Assembly (NCBI GenBank): GCA_037833965.1
Contig: AP031354.1
Location: 31,536,001-31,600,000, forward strand
Reading direction: 5' to 3'
From: Marchantia polymorpha subsp. ruderalis
Lineage: Eukaryota; Streptophyta; Marchantiopsida; Marchantiales; Marchantiaceae
Length of the DNA: 64,000 nucleotides
Shown here: positions 58,257 to 64,000 of the stretch, piece after piece
Position numbering within the stretch: the first letter of the stretch is position 1
Layout: the number at the start of each line of letters is the position of its first letter
The notes under the pieces: generated by a model
The model's database searches: none
Seen by the model: the letters and a program-made list of their open reading frames with translations, nothing else
Told to the model about the DNA's origin: nothing
Made by a program: the position numbers and the translations under genes

Positions 58257-61200
58257 TCAAGACGGTGTATTCAGCGGTCTTTGCTCCAACCGCTCGTTCC
58301 AGTTGAGACACCGTACAAGGCTCTGGAACCAGTCATCGGTCTGATCGTTTTTGTTGACAGTCGGAAGAGGATGCTCGCTCATGCAAATTCGAACAGAATC
58401 ACCTTTGGACAATTGTTGCCGTTTCTTCCCATCGAAACAAACCCAAGCATTATTTCGAGCATCTCTGGGCACCTGGCGTGCAAACAGTTTCAAAAGGATC
58501 AACACCATTCATATTATTACTGGACTATTCATAGAATTGAGGATATGTCAAGATAGTAAAACGTCGCTGGATTGCCATACTCACGAACGGAGGTATGAGT
58601 CGGCTCGACAAGGAGGAAAAGACAAAGAGTACAGAATTTACAGAGTACAGTATATAGTAAAACAAAACCGTATGTCTTACCTTCAATTCTAGCAGAGCCG
58701 AGTCTGGCAAAATAACCGGGCGGAAGGATAGTGAATGTGGACAAATCGGAGTGAAGAGCATACACGGAACATTCGGGTGCACCTGGAGGACACCAGTCCA
58801 AGAACTCAGAATATAACCGGTGGGCTGTATTCGCGACTTACAATCACTTGATATAGATAAGGAGTATGATAGGAGAGGAATCAGCGCTAATTTTCAATAG
58901 AGCTCTAAATAGAGGAGAAAGTCAATTGGCACCCCGCAAGTACAGCTTCAACCTCTTACCATGGATCCTCCTGCAGCTGTCGAATAGGCCGTGCTTCCAG
59001 TCGGTGTGGCTACAATGACTCCATCTGCTTGTACCTGTTCAAGAAATTGAGGTTTTAGTGATCACTTAAAATAACTTCCGATCATGAACCATTCATTTGA
59101 CTCTTTGAATTGTGGCAAGGATGGTTCGATAGATCACCTTCGTTATGAGGCGGTTCCGCTCGTAGCACTCAATTTTACTAAGATAAGGGTTGGATCCCCT
59201 ATCAACGACAACCTCGTTTAGCACATCAAAGACTTTTCCTGGGATTGCCTTCCCGTTTCGGTAAAGTTCACAACGCAAACGCATCCTTAACGTGATATAT
59301 ACTCCAGTCATCATTTCACTGTGGCCATGGATGATGGCTCGTAAGTCTTCTTTAAATTCCTTGAACTGCATAATCAAAAACGTTATTACACAAGGGTTAT
59401 GACTTTCACATACCGTTCAAAAGAAAGCGAATGCACACACATGGTCCTTATATATAAAATCTTAAATATAGAGACGTTTTCATCAAATCACTTAAAGACG
59501 ACCTCACCTGGGCAACTGCATGACAAAAACTTAAAATTCAGAACGCACTCATGAAAAACGCACAGAAAAGCCATCTGAGTTCATCGGAAATCTAAGGCAG
59601 TCACTGTCGAACCATGAATGCTAAAGAAAGATGGACGGAATATACACATACAGGGTGAGCAGTCAAAAAGCCTAGTGAACCAAGGTTGAAGGAGACCACA
59701 GGTGGCACAGCGCTTCGAAACAAATTTGAAGCGTGCAAGATTACACCATCTCCTCCCAGGCACACGACGAAATCCACCCTCTCATGAAGTTCACTACAGC
59801 CATACATGTTCCGTCAATCAAGTTGACTCTGAAAAAAAATTCAAGAGTGACCCCCAAAAAAGTGTTTGTTTTGGTCACAATGAGTAATGAAAAATTCAAA
59901 TAACTGTGTAGAATAGACAGAGTGGTATGGATTCTTCCTCCTGTGGACGTGTTCATGAAGATAATACACTAGGTATTCTGTGCACGTGAAGAAAATTTGA
60001 CTACGGGTTTACAGAATAATATGATCTAGTACCTAAGGCCCATGTATGCAAGATGAGAGCCAGGTGTAACACTCATAAAATGTACATAATATTAAGACAC
60101 AGCCTGTTCTCTCTTGATCACACACCAAGTATTAACCAGACTATCATCTCACCTTGTATCGCGACTGTAGAAGGTTTGCACGAAACCATAGCCAGGTAAC
60201 CTCGCGAGACGATCGTGAACTTCAGGTTCCACGACGACATTCATGCCTTCTTGATGATGAAGAAACGATGCCACCTGCACTCGAGCACATCAGAACGTAA
60301 GGAATCTTCGGGACAGCATAATACGAGTAAATCAAGCAGTGTCCATCAAGTCGAAGCTCCTTCAAATATCTGAAGCAAGCTAACTATGTGATAGTTGTTG
60401 TACATATGCATACTAATAGATTTACAAGATGTGAAAAATGACGATATCTCCAAAGACCGCCGCTGAAAGCTTTAACTGAGGATTGATAATGGGCGGATAT
60501 ATAGGAGAAAACCAGTACACATTGTTTCAAAACAAATCAAAGTTTCTTGAATACAGGCAAAGGAAGTAAACAGCGAAAAATGTGAAGGTGATTGAGGATG
60601 TTATAGGCCTCATCAATGTATATGGCCCAACCTAAGCTATGCACTGTAAGTTGACTTCAAGCTGTAGTTTGTACTTCAATCCTAGAAACCACATGTGAAA
60701 ATTCATACGTTGGTAAGCTGGAAACCCTGGAAATATTTACTGGTTTACTCCTACGATATCTCTCTGTCAGGAAGTAACGGTAAGCCGCGAGAGCATCACG
60801 CACCTGCTGAAAAGCTGGTAAAAGCTCGTCACCCAGCTTTTTCAAGATTAGGCAGGTCCTCGGAGGAGTTTTCCACATAAGCATTTGTTGCTGGGTGCTA
60901 GGGTGAGTGAAGGCCAATGTCGATTCCTTCACACGTTCTCGCGTGCACGAGTATCCATCCGTGCGGACTAAAAACATCTCAGCCTTTTTCCTTGATTGCA
61001 GCCGTACCACCCCAGTTGTTGACGCACACATATCACCTTCCACGACAACCGGTTCCTCCCCTTCTTCGGGAATAACTTGATCACTATGAAGTTGGAAGAG
61101 TGCACCGTTACGACCTTTCGTTTCAGTAGAAGGCTGTTCAGTCTCCTCGTCATTTTGCTCTTGATCATTTTTGGCATCCCTTCCATCCTCACGTTCATAC

Positions 61201-64000
61201 ACCTTGTCGGCTTTGGCGTAGCCATTCTGCTTTTCTCCGCCAACGACAGCTGTTTCATCTCTGGTGCTAGTACCAAGCGCAGACTTCTCTTCGGCTTCTT
61301 TGGCTTCTTTTGCTTCTGCGAATGCCTTATTTTCAGCTCTTGGAATACCCGGACTCGCAAGACCCCACCTCCCAGCAGGTCCGGCAAGATTTCCAAACAT
61401 GTCTAAGGTCTCCCGACCGTCTGCGTATGAGCTCTTGGAAGCTGCCTTTTCTCTACCAGACAGAAACATTGATGTGTTCTTCTTCTGCTTCATAAACCGT
61501 GACAAGGCTGGTCTTGACAACGCACTTGGTGGTCTTTGAGCTTCAAACGCGTTCTTGAGCACAAAAGCTGGCATTTCCTCGACCTGAGCATCTCGGGGAG
61601 TAGTTGCAGCTTTGCCATTTACTGATCTTACTTCGCTGCTAGACGAGTCTTTGACAACAATTTGATTCGACGCCGAAACCTCTGGCACGTCTTTGACCTG
61701 GGATCCCAGCATGGCGTTGACTTGTCCGTTCATGTTCGTGCCCGTGCTTGACTCGACCGCATCTCTCTCCTTCGCGCGGACCTCAAATGTTAAATCGACC
61801 GCCTTCTCTTTCTCCAGCTCATTCTCTTTCACTGTCTCGGCTCTGTTCACCGCGGTACCATTTGTAAGGACCTTCTTTTCCCTACGTTCCCTTGCCTTTT
61901 CCCGAAGAACATGCTCCCGCCAACACGAAACCATGGCAGAAGCTCGTCCTACTCCAGCCCGTGTATGCAAATAGAGAGGTTTGTTCTTGGCATCAGCGAC
62001 CAACCCAGCAAATTCCTCTACTTGCTCTTTGGTTGGGTGTTCTCCCCTCTCTACGGGTAGCCTCATTACACTTATTTTACCTGAAGCGACTGCATTTTCT
62101 ATTGCACTCTGAGCAATGGGTTGGGCTGATTCTTCTCTCATATCAACGATCGTCTTAAAGCCCTTGGTTAAAAGCCACTCTAAACCCTCCTCCGTAACTT
62201 GACCACCGCGCCAAAAAGCCACATCTTCATCCTTGTGCAACGCTCTCGCATTCTTTGACGGTCTTAATCTCACTACAGCGAGATTCGGAATGTCCGCGTG
62301 CTTGGGAAGCCCGTCCGGTCTCATAAACCCAGAGTCTAAGCAGGCGTTTTTAAGCTTCAACATGCTTCTTCTAACAGCCAGACGCTGTACGCTGTCAGCT
62401 GGCAACAAGCTTTCTAAGGCTGTTTCTAATGGTCTGCAGCATTCTCTCACCTCTGATCTAAACTTTGCGAATGGAGGCGGTTCATCTAATGGAGCCTCCT
62501 CTTGCGGCCTGCCCACACTCGTCGAGCATAATAGGTCTGTCTTGCGTATATGAAGCAGAGACATTATGTGCGCTAGACCTGCTGCGACGTTTTCTTCGAC
62601 TAGAGACACATCCCCTCTATCAGGACCTGCCCCAACGTCAGAGCTTGCTATGGCGCTGTAGCTACGAAGAGCATCCATCACGGTTGTGTGCAGACTTTCG
62701 GCATGCCTATGAAGCCGACAAAAGGCTTCGATTTCCGCCAGATCGCCCGTGGGTGGTCCAAACCAGAACAGCCGACTCTCTTCCCTTGCCTAGAGAAGAT
62801 AAAGGTTGTCAGAAAAAACAGTTTGAAGCGTTGGGCACTGTCTTCTGCTTTTCGTGCGATTGAAAATTCGACAGCCCTATCGGAAAATTCGGATCATGAA
62901 CTACAACAGACGGGCGTCAAGCATTCACTTATGTTACTGAGGTACAGTCGCAAGGATGAGTCTTTACTATAAAATAATTCCCCTGAACATTTCATAATAC
63001 CCTGGAGGAATGCAAGACAGACCATTTTCATCTATATGCTGTGGACTTAAATCCCTCAATGCTTCATGGTTATTCAACTTGGCTGCAGTAGGTTCACTAC
63101 AACTTCTGGAGACCAGATCGGTCCGACCTAGGGCACCAAATGACATAAAAAAAGTGGCAGGATACCATGGCCCCTAGCCGTTATTTCGCATTTAAGGAAA
63201 AGAAAACACAAGACCCAGAAAGTTTCGGATTTCTTTTTGATAGACTCGTTCGAGGCAAGTTCATAATATAAAAAACCCGGGAGCGAGTGAATAAGTTTAT
63301 GACTCCACAACTGTGGACGCAAGACCCTATTATAATTCCATGGCCTGCTCTTATAATTGGCGATCAATGATCTCCCAGGAAAAGCATGTAGTGGAAATAA
63401 CACACCAGTACTATAATGTAGTGAAAGCTGAATGGAAGCATCCTATTGAGTTGCTTTCGTCTGTCAATCATCCAGCGAGAAAATCGGACAGAACAAAGGC
63501 AAGGACAAATGTCTTTGAGGCAAAACAATACAACCAAGACACTGAGTATTGGTAAGTGTAAGGAAGGGATCATCTCAAGGTTGTAGGCTTCAAACTCTTT
63601 CTCGTTTGACAAGGGCCACCCTTAGTACATGCATACGGGCAATCAGTTGGTGCTATTCCAAGGCCCTACTCTTGCACCGTGACATTATGTGCAATGATTG
63701 GGAGGCAAGTATTGTCGACACAATTGAGTTCCAAGACCGCACCTTGATGAGGATGACAATGATGTCGTTGTACACCTTACAGACCGGACATAATGGCATT
63801 TTCAAAGTACAACTTGGGACGTGACATAATGAGCTGACAGAAATTACTATATTTTAATGAGCACAACCAACAAATGCTACCAATTTCGTGGTACAGAATC
63901 AACCCAAAATTTCAAGAACAAGATTAGAGAAAAAGAATCCACACTTTACCTGAAATTGAATTGCTTGCTCGATCGAAGCTAAAGCCGTCCAGTCCACAGA
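58257..64000 (-). CDS. NADK2: Plastid-type NAD kinase 2, 5' end outside window
   Basis: This enzyme phosphorylates NAD to NADP and supplies the chloroplast NADP pool. Minus-strand exons join in phase: >64000-63950, 62789-60804, 60274-60153, 59793-59652, 59365-59138, 59034-58960, 58782-58681 and 58472-58257. These give 973 residues even without the N-terminus, already close to full-length Arabidopsis NADK2 (985). The large exon has the FGPPTGDLAEIEAFCRL block, then a phosphatase-like domain (VAFWRGGQVTEEGLEWL; LHTRAGVGRASAMV). A long charged linker follows that accounts for the extra length. The C-terminal kinase has the LMWKTPP block, CLGGDGVILHASN, RMRLRCELYR and VATPTGSTAYSTAAGG, then the family ending WFQSLVRCLNWNERL. 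The phosphatase-like loop has Thr where active enzymes have Cys, so it should be non-catalytic. The transit peptide and start lie beyond the window. The first partial exon (SVDWTALASIEQAIQFQ) is the least certain. Confidence 0.93.

Noticed and set aside
1..64000. CRISPR arrays, operons, rRNA genes or bacterial-type elements
   Set aside because: None seen; spliced plant genes dominate and there are no regularly spaced identical repeats.

Overview
The window is nuclear DNA of a land plant. The evidence is spliced genes with GT-AG introns, plant-specific families (a plastid-type NAD kinase 2 with an N-terminal extension, an LRR-VIII-1-type receptor kinase, a half-size ABCG transporter), plant hAT miniature transposons and AT-rich intergenic DNA. 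The intronless, GC-rich receptor kinase and the moderate intron sizes would suit a bryophyte or another early-diverging lineage. The sequence alone does not fix the species, and I hold that placement loosely.

Layout on the + strand: an MFSD12-like major facilitator gene (2.6-7.5 kb, 12 exons) behind a leader region with a 269-bp tandem duplication; a hAT MITE (9.0 kb); a BAX inhibitor-1 gene (11.5-14.0 kb, 6 exons, TATA box); a tRNA-Cys on the minus strand (15.7 kb); a half-size ABCG transporter (17.6-22.0 kb, 7 exons); and an OS-9-like ERAD lectin (24.3-27.4 kb, 8 exons). A broken copy of part of the NAD kinase gene follows (28.5-30.25 kb) and resumes at 35.1 kb, split by about 4.9 kb of unrelated DNA that contains a large fold-back repeat. 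Next come an MAPKKK-type protein kinase with an alpha-helical N-terminal region (39.4-43.2 kb), an intronless LRR receptor kinase on the minus strand (46.5-49.5 kb), and a repeat-rich AT-rich block (51.7-56.7 kb) with a candidate DNA transposon and a second hAT MITE. The real NAD kinase 2 gene lies on the minus strand (58.3 kb to beyond the window end); its first exons are outside the window.

All joined exon chains listed for MFSD12-like, BI-1, ABCG, OS-9, the kinase domain and NADK2 were checked by hand for GT-AG borders and phase, and each sums to a whole number of codons. BI-1 and OS-9 both act at the endoplasmic reticulum (cell-death control and ER-associated degradation), but nothing shows that these neighbours are co-regulated; plant gene order like this is usually incidental.

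The most unusual features are the interrupted NADK2 duplication, the near-perfect 226-bp fold-back repeat at 30.6-31.3 kb, the many short perfect palindromes with 1-6 nt loops in non-coding DNA (a possible template-switch signature), and the helical-bundle plus MAPKKK-kinase architecture.
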